A DNA stretch of 59,679 nucleotides from an uncultured Anaerostipes sp. Its GTDB lineage: Bacteria; Bacillota; Clostridia; Lachnospirales; Lachnospiraceae. The stretch lies in the NCBI GenBank assembly GCA_900756035.1, contig CAAEIR010000387.1, positions 1 to 59,679 of the forward strand, written 5' to 3'. Below the pieces are notes generated by a model, which was given only the letters and a program-made list of their open reading frames with translations, was not told the DNA's origin and did no database searches. Of the stretch, positions 25,103 to 34,207 are shown piece by piece. A program made the position numbers and the translations under genes. Positions within the stretch are counted from its first letter, which is position 1. Each line of letters begins with the position of its first letter.

Positions 25103-25723
25103 ATGAAATTACAAACAGCGATTGATCGAGTATCCCTTTCAGAAGCAGAAGAAATGGTAAAAAAATTTGCGGGCAAGACAGATATCATTGAAATCGGAAC
25201 ATCTCTGGTTAAGGATTATGGATTGTTTTCTTTAAAAAAGCTCAATGAATTGAAACAGGATACATTATTATTAGCAGATTTAAAGACATGTGATGAAGGG
25301 GCATATGAATTTCGGCAGGGATATGAGCAGGGATTTGATATTTTAACAGTGATGGGAAGTTCTTCCAGAGAAACTTTGGAAAAATGCTATGAAGTCAGTG
25401 AAGCTTACGGAAAAACCATGCTGATTGATTTACTGGAGTGCTCTCAAGAAAAAATAGCAGAAATAGCAGATTTCGAAAATGCAGTATACTGTCTGCATAC
25501 GTCGGTTGACAAAAGCGGTGAGACAAATCCGCTGAAGGACATTAAAAAATTTAAAAAAGCATTCCCAAATGTAAAACGAATTTCAGCGGCAGGAGGAATT
25601 ACATTAGAAACCTGCAAAGAACTTTCCAGGGAAGAAATTGAATGGGTAATTGTAGGTTCTGCAATTATAAAGGCTGAAGATATGGAACAGGCATTAAAGG
25701 AATTTAAGGAGGAATTAGCATGA
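25103..25723 (+). CDS. 3-hexulose-6-phosphate synthase-like protein
   Basis: A 206-residue member of the orotidine-monophosphate-decarboxylase superfamily, closest to hexulose-phosphate synthase (HxlA), which joins formaldehyde and ribulose 5-phosphate or runs in reverse. Key motifs are EIGTSLVKDYG (residues 30-40), the catalytic DLKTCDEG (Asp59, Lys61, Asp64), SAAGGI near residue 165 and VGSAI near 185 for phosphate. The related 3-keto-L-gulonate-6-phosphate decarboxylase (UlaD) shares this fold and cannot be fully excluded. The next gene, overlapping by 4 bp, is a hexulose-phosphate isomerase, which favours the synthase role. The hxlA and hxlB pair is known from methylotrophs and from pentose synthesis in archaea. 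Confidence 0.82.
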   Translation: MKLQTAIDRVSLSEAEEMVKKFAGKTDIIEIGTSLVKDYGLFSLKKLNELKQDTLLLADLKTCDEGAYEFRQGYEQGFDILTVMGSSSRETLEKCYEVSEAYGKTMLIDLLECSQEKIAEIADFENAVYCLHTSVDKSGETNPLKDIKKFKKAFPNVKRISAAGGITLETCKELSREEIEWVIVGSAIIKAEDMEQALKEFKEELA

Positions 25724-26262
25724 GATTAATTGATGAAATTATGAATGAAGTGAAAGACGTTATGGATAAGTTTGATGAGCAGCAGTTGGAAAAAGCCATG
25801 GATTTGCTGAAAAAGGATACACCCGTCTTCGTGGATGGAGAAGGAAGAAGCGGGTTCCAGGCACGGGGACTTGCCATGCGTCTGATGCACATCGGATACA
25901 CACCGTATGTTATGGGAGAGACGATTACGCCGGCACTAAAAGAAAATCAGGTTTATTTGGCAATTTCCGGATCAGGTACCACGAAAAACACGGTGAACAA
26001 TACAAAGGCGGCAAAAAAATTGGGATTAAAAGTTATTGCGGTGACCAGTAAGGAAGAATCCGAATTGGCTCAAATGGCAGATTGTGTGATTAAAGTTCCG
26101 GGAAGAGTGAAAGGGGATAAAAAGACAGCGTCCATTCAACTGTTAAGTTCTTTGTTTGATCAATCTGTACATATTGTGTTAGATGAGTTATGTCTGATGT
26201 TAAGCCGCAGAGATCATGTATCTGATGAAATGGCGGCAGGGAATCATGTGAATGTGGAATAA
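25720..26262 (+). CDS. hxlB: 6-phospho-3-hexuloisomerase
   Basis: A 180-residue SIS-domain isomerase that interconverts 3-hexulose 6-phosphate and fructose 6-phosphate. The sugar-phosphate pocket appears as DGEGRSGFQARGLAMRLMH (residues 38-56) and ISGSGTTKNTV near residue 87. The late LFDQSVHIVLDELC carries the family's catalytic Glu/His region. Length is standard. It overlaps the synthase gene (ATGA) and AAGGAGG lies upstream, so the two are translated together. With the synthase it links fructose 6-phosphate to ribulose 5-phosphate and formaldehyde in either direction. Confidence 0.86.
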   Translation: MRLIDEIMNEVKDVMDKFDEQQLEKAMDLLKKDTPVFVDGEGRSGFQARGLAMRLMHIGYTPYVMGETITPALKENQVYLAISGSGTTKNTVNNTKAAKKLGLKVIAVTSKEESELAQMADCVIKVPGRVKGDKKTASIQLLSSLFDQSVHIVLDELCLMLSRRDHVSDEMAAGNHVNVE

Positions 26263-26284
26263 TAATTAATAAAAATTTAGAGAT

Positions 26285-26336
26285 ACCCTCTGAAGTCTTA
26301 TGTTGAAAGACCCAGAGGGTGTTTTCGTGTTTTTTC
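26285..26336 (+). terminator. Terminator of the EIIC/HPS operon
   Basis: The stem ACCCTCTG (26285-26292) pairs with CAGAGGGT (26313-26320), with a further inner pairing. It is followed by GTTTTCGTGTTTTTT. Confidence 0.8.
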
Positions 26337-26459
26337 GGGTAAAATTCAGGCCGTGGTTCCCAAAATATATATTACAGATGAAATAAAACATAAATAGTAT
26401 TTTAAATCCTAAAAACGTGCTATAATGTGAACCTAAGGGAAAACTGAAGGAGAGAAAGA

Positions 26460-27296
26460 ATGCCAAGTTTAATTTTAGAAGGAGGAACCTTCCGACCGAT
26501 TTTCAGTGCCGGTGTTTTAGATGCCTTATTAGATGAAGATATTATGTTTCCTTATGTAATCGGCGTATCAGCCGGGATCTGCGATGGATTTTCTTATGTA
26601 TCCAAACAGAAAGGAAGAAATCTTCAAATGTTAATGAACCATCGAAATGATCCGAGATATGTAGGAAAAAGAAATTTTCTGAAAGAGAAGAGTCTGTTTG
26701 GACTGGACTTTGTCTATAATGTTATGCCGAATAAATTATATCCGTTCGATTGGAACACTTTTTATAATTTCAAAGGAAAAGTTTTGGTGGGGGTTACGAA
26801 CGCAAGGACAGGACAAATTGAATATAAAGATGGCCATAAGGTGGATAAGAAGTGTACAATGCTTCGCGCGACTTGTGCGCTGCCACTGATTTTTCCACCG
26901 ATTTTTATGAATGGAATTCCATATTTTGACGGAGGTGTGTCAGATCCGATTCCTGTCAGGAAAGCAATTCGTGACGGTGTGCAGAAGCATTTGATTGTCC
27001 TGACTCAGCCAAAAGGTTATCGGAAAAAATTGAGTAAAAGTAATCGGGCGGCTGCGATTGCATTTCGCAGGAAGTATCCGAGACTTTCTGAGAGACTTAT
27101 GATGCGTCACAGAAATTATAATTATACGGTTAAATTTTGCGAACGTTTGGAACGTGAGGGCAAAGCCGTGATTTTGAGACCGGAATATGCCGTTGACAGC
27201 TTAGAAAAAGATATTGATGTATTAAAGACCACCTATGATATGGGATACCGCACGGCAAAAGAACAAATTCATAAAATCAGACGACTGTTTGAGTGA
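26460..27296 (+). CDS. Patatin-like phospholipase family protein
   Basis: A 278-residue cytoplasmic or membrane-associated hydrolase of the patatin family. The nucleophile is Ser37 in IGVSAGI (GXSXG) and the dyad partner Asp157 in YFDGGVSD. The glycine-rich oxyanion loop reads LILEGGTFRPIFSAGVL, a common clostridial variant. There is no signal peptide. Such proteins release fatty acids from phospholipids or other acyl esters, and the natural substrate here is unknown. A TGCTATAAT box at about 26418-26426 and GGAGAG give it its own promoter and start. The gene downstream is on the same strand but unrelated. Confidence 0.85.
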   Translation: MPSLILEGGTFRPIFSAGVLDALLDEDIMFPYVIGVSAGICDGFSYVSKQKGRNLQMLMNHRNDPRYVGKRNFLKEKSLFGLDFVYNVMPNKLYPFDWNTFYNFKGKVLVGVTNARTGQIEYKDGHKVDKKCTMLRATCALPLIFPPIFMNGIPYFDGGVSDPIPVRKAIRDGVQKHLIVLTQPKGYRKKLSKSNRAAAIAFRRKYPRLSERLMMRHRNYNYTVKFCERLEREGKAVILRPEYAVDSLEKDIDVLKTTYDMGYRTAKEQIHKIRRLFE

Positions 27297-27355
27297 TTTA
27301 TGTGATATAATTAGAATAGAAACTTATAAAGTCCTGCAGAAAAGAGGTGACAGCA

Positions 27356-28381
27356 GTGGCAAAGATACTGGTTTCAAAGCGGAATTACATAGATGAATTG
27401 GCAACGAATCAGACCAGGAATCTTATGGTGATATGTGAGCGCCTGTTTTTGGACTTTGAGGACAAAGATGAGCCCGTGCAGATGGCGGTAAGAATTGCAG
27501 AAAAACTTGTAGATGAACCGGAATTAATCGGAAAGATGGTGCAGAAGGATGCGATTGGGTTATTAGTCCGGCTGTGGACCATGGAAGGTGAGAGCTTTGC
27601 TGCGGAATTACATTCGGGAGAATTGCAGCAGCTTCATTATCTTGGGTTTTTATCAGTGGAGGAGGACTCCCTGATGGTAAATATGGAAGCAAAAGATCTG
27701 TTTTTCTTTGTTTTAAAAAGCCGGAAGTTAAAGCCGGTTATGGAAAAGTACACCATCTGGGAGAGAATTATTTTCGGGATGTTGTTTCTTTACGGAATTC
27801 TTGATGTATATGCCTGTTATGGAATTTTTAAAAATATTACAAAAGACGAAGTTGCTTATCAGGAGTTGGAAGAATTTCTGATGCTGCGTATGATTTTTTG
27901 GAGAGCGGGATTATTGCTGCGCAATCAACAGGATATGCGTTTGTTTATGTCCAGCCGGGAAGTTATGGATCGGAACAGGGTTTTCGATCAGTGGAACCGG
28001 CACAGAGAGCTGTCATTGAAAGAATGTACGCAGGATCAGTATATAGAGCTTGCCATGGGCAATGGAGTAATTGGCTGGGAAGGAATTCCGGAGCTATTTA
28101 CTTTTGTTCAGGAAGAGATTGAGGATGACCGATATAAAGCAATGATGATAATAAAGTCTATTGTGTTGATGATTCAGAATGGAATGCCTTATCTGGATAT
28201 TATTTTGCAGTATACGAAGCTTCTTGAAGAGGAATCTCAGGAACAACAAAAAGAGCTGAATCGATTGATTCGTAAGGTTTTTGATACAGTTCCTGTGTTT
28301 GGACAGAAAGGATATACAAGGGAAGAATTACATCAGAAACAGGGAAACAGGTTTCAGGTAATTGATGGAGGAAAGCGTTAA
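27356..28381 (+). CDS. Conserved hypothetical protein, alpha-helical
   Basis: A 341-residue protein I do not recognise. It reads as mostly alpha-helical, rich in Leu, Glu and Met, with no signal peptide, no clear transmembrane helix and no catalytic motif. The middle (IWERIIFGMLFLYGILDVYACYGIF, residues about 140-165, given here only in part as the hydrophobic core) is the most hydrophobic stretch. The start is set at the GTG 27356, which has AGAGG 8 nt upstream. The GTG at 27347 overlaps that site. It is followed after 10 bp by the two-component genes and may be part of their operon, perhaps as an accessory or target. Confidence 0.55.
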   Translation: MAKILVSKRNYIDELATNQTRNLMVICERLFLDFEDKDEPVQMAVRIAEKLVDEPELIGKMVQKDAIGLLVRLWTMEGESFAAELHSGELQQLHYLGFLSVEEDSLMVNMEAKDLFFFVLKSRKLKPVMEKYTIWERIIFGMLFLYGILDVYACYGIFKNITKDEVAYQELEEFLMLRMIFWRAGLLLRNQQDMRLFMSSREVMDRNRVFDQWNRHRELSLKECTQDQYIELAMGNGVIGWEGIPELFTFVQEEIEDDRYKAMMIIKSIVLMIQNGMPYLDIILQYTKLLEEESQEQQKELNRLIRKVFDTVPVFGQKGYTREELHQKQGNRFQVIDGGKR

Positions 28382-28391
28382 GGAGGAGAAG

Positions 28392-29093
28392 ATGAAGCAA
28401 TCAACAGTTTTAGTAGTCGATGATGAAAAAGAAATTGCGGATTTTATTGAGTTATATTTAAAAAATGAAAATTATAACGTATTTAAATTTTATAATGGAA
28501 CTGATGCTCTGGCATGTGTAGAACACGAGAGTATTGATCTGGCCATTTTAGATGTGATGCTTCCGGACATCGATGGATTTGAGATTTTGAAGCAGATTCG
28601 TCTTGAGCACACATTTCCGGTCATTATGCTGACAGCGAAAGTATCTTCTATGGATAAGATTAATGGATTGACGCTGGGGGCAGATGACTATATTGAGAAA
28701 CCGTTTGAACCGCTGGAACTTATGGCGAGGGTAAAAGCTCAGCTTCGCCGTTTTATACGGTATAATGACGGAGCGGGGAATAATCAGGAAGATACACAGG
28801 AGATTGCCGGGTTGATTCTTAACCGTGCAACACATCAGTGTATGTGTGGAGAGGAAGAAGTTACGCTGACACCTCTGGAATTTTCCATTCTCTGGATTTT
28901 AACAAAAAACAGAGGGAAAGTCATAAGCTCAGAAAATCTTTTTGAGCAGGTTTGGAAAGAAAAGTATTTTAAGAACAATAATAATACAGTTATGGTTCAT
29001 ATCCGGCACCTAAGAGAGAAGCTGGGGGAAGTGATGGGACATAAAGAATTGATTAAGACAGTGTGGGGAGTTGGATACAAAGTTGAGGAGTAA
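28392..29093 (+). CDS. OmpR/PhoB-type response regulator
   Basis: A 233-residue transcription factor of a two-component system. The receiver domain (residues 1-118) has the acidic pair Asp10-Asp11, the phosphorylation site Asp54 (AILDVMLP) and the Lys in IMLTAKVS. The C-terminal winged helix (about residues 138-232) ends with the typical VHIRHLREKLGE and TVWGVGYKVEE. The overall type is VanR-like. The ATG at 28392 follows AAGGAGGAG. A start ten codons upstream would lie within the previous gene. The sensor kinase follows directly and overlaps its end. Confidence 0.92.
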   Translation: MKQSTVLVVDDEKEIADFIELYLKNENYNVFKFYNGTDALACVEHESIDLAILDVMLPDIDGFEILKQIRLEHTFPVIMLTAKVSSMDKINGLTLGADDYIEKPFEPLELMARVKAQLRRFIRYNDGAGNNQEDTQEIAGLILNRATHQCMCGEEEVTLTPLEFSILWILTKNRGKVISSENLFEQVWKEKYFKNNNNTVMVHIRHLREKLGEVMGHKELIKTVWGVGYKVEE

Positions 29094-30216
29094 ATACCGA
29101 AGTCTTAAGATAAGAATTATGATACAGACACTGGGGATCAGTATTATTGTGGGGCTGATTGGATATTTTATTTTGGATATCTTTGTGGATGGAGTTCTTC
29201 AGGACCCATTTGCCAAAACAATAGTTTATATTTTCCAGAGAATCGGAATGGATGAAGTCGAGGCAATTCGTCTGTATCGACTGATTTTCTGGCAGAATAA
29301 GTCATTGATTGTCGGTGTAGGTTTTTTTGGGCTGTTTTTGCTTAGTTTCTATCTTGGAATGTCAAAGTTTACAACCTATTTAAGACAGGTGGAATCAGGA
29401 ATCCAGATGATTTTAAACGAGTCGAAGGATAAAATTCCCCTGCCGCAGGAATTGAATCCTATGGAGAATAAACTCAATGAAATTAAAGGAACTCTAAAAG
29501 AACAGCGCAGAATTGCGGAGGAAAGTGAGCAGCGAAAGAATGATTTAATTGTATATCTGGCACATGACTTAAAGACGCCGCTGACCTCTATTATTGCTTA
29601 TTTGAGCCTTTTGGATGAAAATCCGGAACTTCCGGAAGAGCAGAGGGCAAAATATACAGGCATTTCGCTGGAAAAATCGAAACGCCTTGGGAAGTTAATC
29701 AATGAATTTTTTGAAATTACCCGATATAATCTTCAAAATATTACATTAGATAAAAAGGAATTTTATCTTTATGTTTTGCTGGAACAAGTAATGGATTCCT
29801 TTGCTCCGGTATTTAAGAGCAAAGGACTTCGGTGGAACATCGAGGTAGATGATAAAATTTTAATTTGCGGTGACCCGGACAGGCTTGCCCGTGTGTTTGA
29901 GAATCTTTTGCGAAATGCAGTTTCTTATTGTTATAAGGACTCGCTGATTGAGGTTTACGGTGTGGTCGAGGACAGCAATGCAAAGATTTCTGTGCGCAAT
30001 CAGGGAAAGACAATCCCGGAGCATCAGCTAAATAATTTATTTGAAAAATTTTACAGATTAGATGAAGCAAGATCTTCTGAAACAGGCGGGGCCGGACTTG
30101 GACTTGCCATTGCCAGGCAGATCATTGAGCTTCACGGTGGAACAATTCAAGCTGACAGCCAGAATGAGTATACGACATTCACTGTACGGCTGCCAAGAAA
30201 GAAGGAGGAACCATGA
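29071..30216 (+). CDS. VanS-like sensor histidine kinase
   Basis: A membrane-bound histidine kinase of about 380 residues. Two membrane helices (residues about 16-38 and 78-100) enclose a short 40-residue outer loop. There follows a linker, the H-box YLAHDLKTPLTSI with His165, the N-box FENLLRNAVSYC and the G-box GGAGLGLAIARQI. The start is uncertain. TTG at 29071 or 29083 lies inside the end of the response regulator, and the first ATG is at 29119, shortening the N-terminus but keeping most of the first helix. The stop overlaps the next gene by 4 bp. The small outer domain suggests it senses membrane or envelope state. Confidence 0.88.
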   Translation: MDTKLRSKYRSLKIRIMIQTLGISIIVGLIGYFILDIFVDGVLQDPFAKTIVYIFQRIGMDEVEAIRLYRLIFWQNKSLIVGVGFFGLFLLSFYLGMSKFTTYLRQVESGIQMILNESKDKIPLPQELNPMENKLNEIKGTLKEQRRIAEESEQRKNDLIVYLAHDLKTPLTSIIAYLSLLDENPELPEEQRAKYTGISLEKSKRLGKLINEFFEITRYNLQNITLDKKEFYLYVLLEQVMDSFAPVFKSKGLRWNIEVDDKILICGDPDRLARVFENLLRNAVSYCYKDSLIEVYGVVEDSNAKISVRNQGKTIPEHQLNNLFEKFYRLDEARSSETGGAGLGLAIARQIIELHGGTIQADSQNEYTTFTVRLPRKKEEP

Positions 30217-31847
30217 AAAAAGTATACGTAATTGGACATCGTAATCCGGATACAGACTCTATTTGCTCTGCTCTGGCTTACGCAAACTTGAAAAACGAAG
30301 TTGAAGGAGGAGGGTATCATGCATATCGTGCCGGAAATGTAAATGGCGAGACAAGATATGTACTGGATACCTTTGGTGTGGAAGAACCAGCCTATGTCAG
30401 CGATGTAAGACCGAGACTGACAGATTTGAATCTGAATGCCATTGCCGGAGTTTCGAAAGATGATTCTCTGAAGGCTGCCCGCGATATGATGCAGAAGCAG
30501 AAGATCGTATCTTTGCCGGTTCTGGAAGGGAAAAAGATGATTGGTCTGGTATCAATCAGTGATATCATGAACGCTACAATGGATGTTTACGATAATGAGA
30601 TTCTTGCCAAGGCAAAGACACCATATAAGAATCTTATTCAGACACTGGACGGAACCTTGCAGACCGGAGAGGAAGAAGGAATTATTTCTGAAGGAAAGCT
30701 TACAGTATCTGCGGCAAGTGTTGATACAATGGAAGAGTTTGTCACAGAAAAAGATATCGTAATTGTGGCAAATCGAAGAAAAGCCCAGCTTGGTGCAATC
30801 AAGACCGGAGTGCAGTGCATGGTAGTGTGTATGGATACTGCAGTTAATGAAGAAGTTTTACAACTGGCAAAAGAGAAGAACTGTCGAATTATTACAACAC
30901 CATATGATACGTTTACAGCAAGCCGGCTCATTTGTCAGTCTATTCCTGTATCCCATGTGATGGCAACAGATACAATCGTATCTTTCAATATGAACGATTA
31001 CATTGATGACGTAAAAGAAGAAATGACAAAGAAACGTTTCCGTTATTTCCCTGTATTAACTTGTGAAAATGAATTTTTAGGATTTGTATCCAGACGTCGT
31101 TTATTGGAATTTGACAAAAAGCAGATGATTCTTGTGGATCACAACGAATTATCTCAGGCGGTGGAAGGACTGGAAGAATGTGAGATTCTGGAGATTATTG
31201 ACCATCACAGAATCGGAAGTCTTGAGACGGTATCACCGGTTTATTTCAGAAATCAGCCGGTTGGATGTACAGGAACGATTGTTGCACAGATGTATCGTGA
31301 ACAGGGAATCGAGATTACAAAAGAGATGGCAGGGCTTATGTGTTCTGCAATCCTGTCAGATACTTTGATGTTCCGCTCGCCGACATGTACTCCGATTGAT
31401 GAACAGACTGCTAGAGAACTTGCAGCAATTGCCGGAATTGATGTAGAAGAGCATGCAAAAGCGATGTTCCGTGCCGGAAGCGATTTGAGTGGAAAGACAC
31501 CAAATGAGATCTTCTATCAGGATTATAAGAAGTTCAATGCAGACACCATTGATTTCGGTGTTGGACAGATTACTTCCATGGATCAGGGTGAATTAGATGC
31601 AATCAAAGAGCCGATTCTTGCCTATATGGATTCTGTAAGGGAAGAACAGGGACTTGAAATGGTATTTTTCATGCTGACGAATATTCTAGAAGAGACAACA
31701 CATCTTCTGATGTGCGGAGGGGGAAGCAAAGATATTATTGAACGTGCCTTTGAGGTAGAATCCGATGGAAAAATCGCAGTACTTCCTGGAGTAATGTCCA
31801 GAAAGAAACAGATGGTTCCAAATGTATTAAACGCATTTCAGCAGTAA
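30213..31847 (+). CDS. ppaC: CBS-domain manganese-dependent inorganic pyrophosphatase
   Basis: A 544-residue family II pyrophosphatase that hydrolyses pyrophosphate to phosphate. The catalytic DHH part opens with IGHRNPDTDSICSALAYA (His9, Asp13, Asp15). It is interrupted at about residues 65-300 by two CBS domains around a DRTGG domain, then resumes with ILVDHNELSQ and the DHH motif LEIIDHHRIGS. The C-terminal DHHA2 domain ends with CGGGSKDIIERAF and PGVMSRKKQM. CBS-type enzymes are known to be regulated by adenine nucleotides. The start overlaps the histidine kinase stop (ATGA) with GAAGGAGGA upstream, so it is co-translated with the two-component system. Confidence 0.93.
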   Translation: MKKVYVIGHRNPDTDSICSALAYANLKNEVEGGGYHAYRAGNVNGETRYVLDTFGVEEPAYVSDVRPRLTDLNLNAIAGVSKDDSLKAARDMMQKQKIVSLPVLEGKKMIGLVSISDIMNATMDVYDNEILAKAKTPYKNLIQTLDGTLQTGEEEGIISEGKLTVSAASVDTMEEFVTEKDIVIVANRRKAQLGAIKTGVQCMVVCMDTAVNEEVLQLAKEKNCRIITTPYDTFTASRLICQSIPVSHVMATDTIVSFNMNDYIDDVKEEMTKKRFRYFPVLTCENEFLGFVSRRRLLEFDKKQMILVDHNELSQAVEGLEECEILEIIDHHRIGSLETVSPVYFRNQPVGCTGTIVAQMYREQGIEITKEMAGLMCSAILSDTLMFRSPTCTPIDEQTARELAAIAGIDVEEHAKAMFRAGSDLSGKTPNEIFYQDYKKFNADTIDFGVGQITSMDQGELDAIKEPILAYMDSVREEQGLEMVFFMLTNILEETTHLLMCGGGSKDIIERAFEVESDGKIAVLPGVMSRKKQMVPNVLNAFQQ

Positions 31848-31894
31848 AAAACAGCCGAAATAACCGGGAAAAACCGGTTGTTTCGGCTGTTTTG
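31848..31894. terminator. Bidirectional terminator
   Basis: A stem of about 18 bp with one mismatch (31848-31866 with 31874-31893) has A on one side and T on the other. It lies between the pyrophosphatase gene and the convergent Nudix gene. Confidence 0.85.
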
Positions 31895-31915
31895 TGTTGT
31901 GATAAAATTTTAAAA

Positions 31916-32512
31916 CTATATTTGAAGATATTTCAGGTTGTAAGATAGAATCTTAGCAGTCATTCCCCAGATGATGTAATCATCATAGCGGTAAAAAGCG
32001 ACTTCATAGGAACCCTCTGCCCATGGATAATTTTTTCCGCCGGGAATATCTTCGAATGGGAAGACTTCGCCGGGACGAAAATCAATTCGATTATAATAAA
32101 GGTCCGGTTTTGTTTCCTGAAAGAATTTCAGAGGAACTGTAAAGACCGACTGTACTTCGTCCCTGCTGAATTGTCCCTGATAATCAATTAATTCACCTAA
32201 GAAAGGTTCCACACGAAATCCGGCGGGAGATAGAAAGTAATCTAAGGGGCCATAAAATTTTAAGTTATTCTCTTCGATGAGAAGTTCTTCTTTTGTCTCC
32301 CGGACTGCAGTTTCTGCTGATGTTTCTCCGGGTTCCATCCGTCCGCCGGGAAAACAGATTTCTCCCGGCTGGTGGTTTAATTTTTCGGAACGGACTTCAA
32401 ATAGAATATGATATCCGTCTTCCTTCTGGATCAGAGGAATTAAGACGGCAGATACCCGTTCCTGTTCCTGCTCAATTCGTTTCGGAATACGGTGGTTTAA
32501 ATGTTCGAACAT
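31916..32512 (-). CDS. Nudix hydrolase, CoA-pyrophosphatase type
   Basis: A 198-residue Nudix enzyme. The family box is read as GGRMEPGETSAETAV followed by RETKEELLI, with the catalytic REXXEE core intact. The usual Gly near the end of the box is Leu here. Just before it, FEVRSEKLNHQPGEICFPGG is the extra motif of coenzyme A pyrophosphatases (UPF0035), so cleavage of CoA or its derivatives is likely. The ATG has AGGAG upstream. It lies 9 bp after hydG on the same strand and may be co-transcribed with the hydrogenase maturation genes. Confidence 0.85.
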   Translation of the reverse strand: MFEHLNHRIPKRIEQEQERVSAVLIPLIQKEDGYHILFEVRSEKLNHQPGEICFPGGRMEPGETSAETAVRETKEELLIEENNLKFYGPLDYFLSPAGFRVEPFLGELIDYQGQFSRDEVQSVFTVPLKFFQETKPDLYYNRIDFRPGEVFPFEDIPGGKNYPWAEGSYEVAFYRYDDYIIWGMTAKILSYNLKYLQI

Positions 32513-32521
32513 AAGAATCTC

Positions 32522-33940
32522 CTAAAACCTGAAATCACGTTTTCCTTCGTGAATATTTTCAATATATTCGGTTGCTTTTTGCTGTACCACAGGATTTGGA
32601 ATCTTTTTGAGAGCCTCTTGAATCAGGGCTTCTCCCTTTTCTTTTACTTCTTCTGAAGCATAATCTTCCAAGTATTCTTTCAGTGTCATAAGTGCATTTG
32701 GAGCACAACAGTTGGCAATCTGTCCAGATTTTACAAGAGTCATAAAACGGTCTCCGGTACGGCCCTCGCGGTAGCAGGCAGTACAAAAACTCGGAATATG
32801 ACCAAGATCCATCAGCCATCCGATAATTTCATCCAGCGTACGTTCATCATTTTTCTCAAACTGAGCGGAATTATCCTCAGGTTTTTCTTTTTCGGCATAG
32901 CCACCGACACTGGTAGAAGATGCTCCGCTGATCTGTGAGACTCCGACCTTTAAGACACGTTCCCTGGATTCCTGTGTCTCACGAGTGGAAACGATGATTC
33001 CGGTATAAGGAACCGCAATACGTAAAATTGCCACAATCTTTTCAAAGACATCATCATTAATGGAATTTTCAAAATCTTCCGGATCAATATCATCGGCGGG
33101 GCGAATTCTTGGAACGCTGATCGTATGAGGTCCCACACCGAATTTTGCTTCCAGATGTTCTGCATGCATTAAAAGGCCGGCAAAATCATAGCGGTACATA
33201 TCAAGTCCAAATAATACACCGATTCCTACATCATCAATTCCGGCGGTCATGGCACGGTCCATGGCTTCTGTATGGTATGCATAATCATGTTTCGGACCGG
33301 TTGGGTGAAGAATCTCATAATTATCTTTATGATAAGTTTCCTGGAACAGAATATAAGTTCCGATTCCCACATCTTTTAATTTTTTGTAATTTTCTACGGT
33401 AGTAGCCGCAATATTTACATTTACACGTCGGATAGCCCCGTTTTTATGTTTGATACTGTAAATAGTCTTGATGCTTTCCAGTACGTATTCGATTGGAATA
33501 TTGACAGGGTCTTCGCCGGTTTCCAAAGCAAGTCTTTTGTGCCCCATATCCTGAAGGGCAATAACTTCTTTTTTGATTTCCTCCTGTGTTAGTTTTTTTC
33601 TGCGGATATGTTTGTTTTTATAATGGTATGGACAATAGGTACAGCCATTGACACAATAATTGGCAAGATAAAGCGGCGCAAACATAACAATACGGTTTCC
33701 GTAAAATTCCTCTTTGATTTTGATAGCCAGATCAAAAATCTTTTGGATTAACTCTTTGTCATCACAGGCAAGAAGGACAGAAGCTTCTCTGTGAGAGAGC
33801 CCTTTAAAATTTTTTGCTTTTTCAATAATAGATAAAATAAGCTCTTTGTTGTTTTTATTGGCATCTGCATAGGCGATGGTTTCTTTGATTTCCTGATCGT
33901 CAATAAATTCTTCTGCAATGCCTGATTCTGGTTTGTACAT
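32522..33940 (-). CDS. hydG: [FeFe]-hydrogenase H-cluster maturase HydG
   Basis: A 472-residue radical-SAM enzyme that cleaves tyrosine to supply the CO and cyanide ligands of the [FeFe]-hydrogenase H-cluster. The SAM-cluster motif is Cys96, Cys100 and Cys103 (CVNGCTYC). The C-terminal second cluster motif CX2CX22C (CTACYREGRTGDRFM and a later NCCAPN) separates HydG from the related ThiH, which lacks it. Length is standard. It follows the small TM1266-family gene after 12 bp, with AAAGGAG before the ATG. hydE, hydF and the hydrogenase itself are not in this window. Confidence 0.95.
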   Translation of the reverse strand: MYKPESGIAEEFIDDQEIKETIAYADANKNNKELILSIIEKAKNFKGLSHREASVLLACDDKELIQKIFDLAIKIKEEFYGNRIVMFAPLYLANYCVNGCTYCPYHYKNKHIRRKKLTQEEIKKEVIALQDMGHKRLALETGEDPVNIPIEYVLESIKTIYSIKHKNGAIRRVNVNIAATTVENYKKLKDVGIGTYILFQETYHKDNYEILHPTGPKHDYAYHTEAMDRAMTAGIDDVGIGVLFGLDMYRYDFAGLLMHAEHLEAKFGVGPHTISVPRIRPADDIDPEDFENSINDDVFEKIVAILRIAVPYTGIIVSTRETQESRERVLKVGVSQISGASSTSVGGYAEKEKPEDNSAQFEKNDERTLDEIIGWLMDLGHIPSFCTACYREGRTGDRFMTLVKSGQIANCCAPNALMTLKEYLEDYASEEVKEKGEALIQEALKKIPNPVVQQKATEYIENIHEGKRDFRF

Positions 33941-33952
33941 GGTGGTTCTCCT

Positions 33953-34207
33953 TTAATTTTTCTTTGTAAACATAGATTTTACAGTAATGCCCTGAATCAT
34001 TCCGAGTTTTCCGGACAGTGTGCTGATGATATTGGCAGGGGCGTCCAGAACGACAGAAATAATATTGGTATTCTTTTCGCGATAAGGGATTCCCATGCGC
34101 CCTACAATATATTCTCTGTAGTCATGAAGAATCTGATTTACCGGCTGTACCGATTCCTCCTGTTCGATTAGAATTCCAATCAGAGCAATTCGTGTTTCTG
34201 TCTCCAT
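33953..34207 (-). CDS. TM1266-family iron-only hydrogenase system regulator
   Basis: An 84-residue protein of the small ACT-like family named after Thermotoga TM1266, regularly found with hydE, hydF and hydG and proposed to act as a regulator. RIALIGILIEQEESVQPVNQ opens the first strand and helix. GRMGIPYREKNTNIISVVL and the DAPANIISTLSGKLG segment complete the ferredoxin-like pattern. Length is typical. AGGAGG lies 6-7 nt before the ATG. It is the first gene behind the long leader RNA described below and directly precedes hydG. Confidence 0.87.
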   Translation of the reverse strand: METETRIALIGILIEQEESVQPVNQILHDYREYIVGRMGIPYREKNTNIISVVLDAPANIISTLSGKLGMIQGITVKSMFTKKN

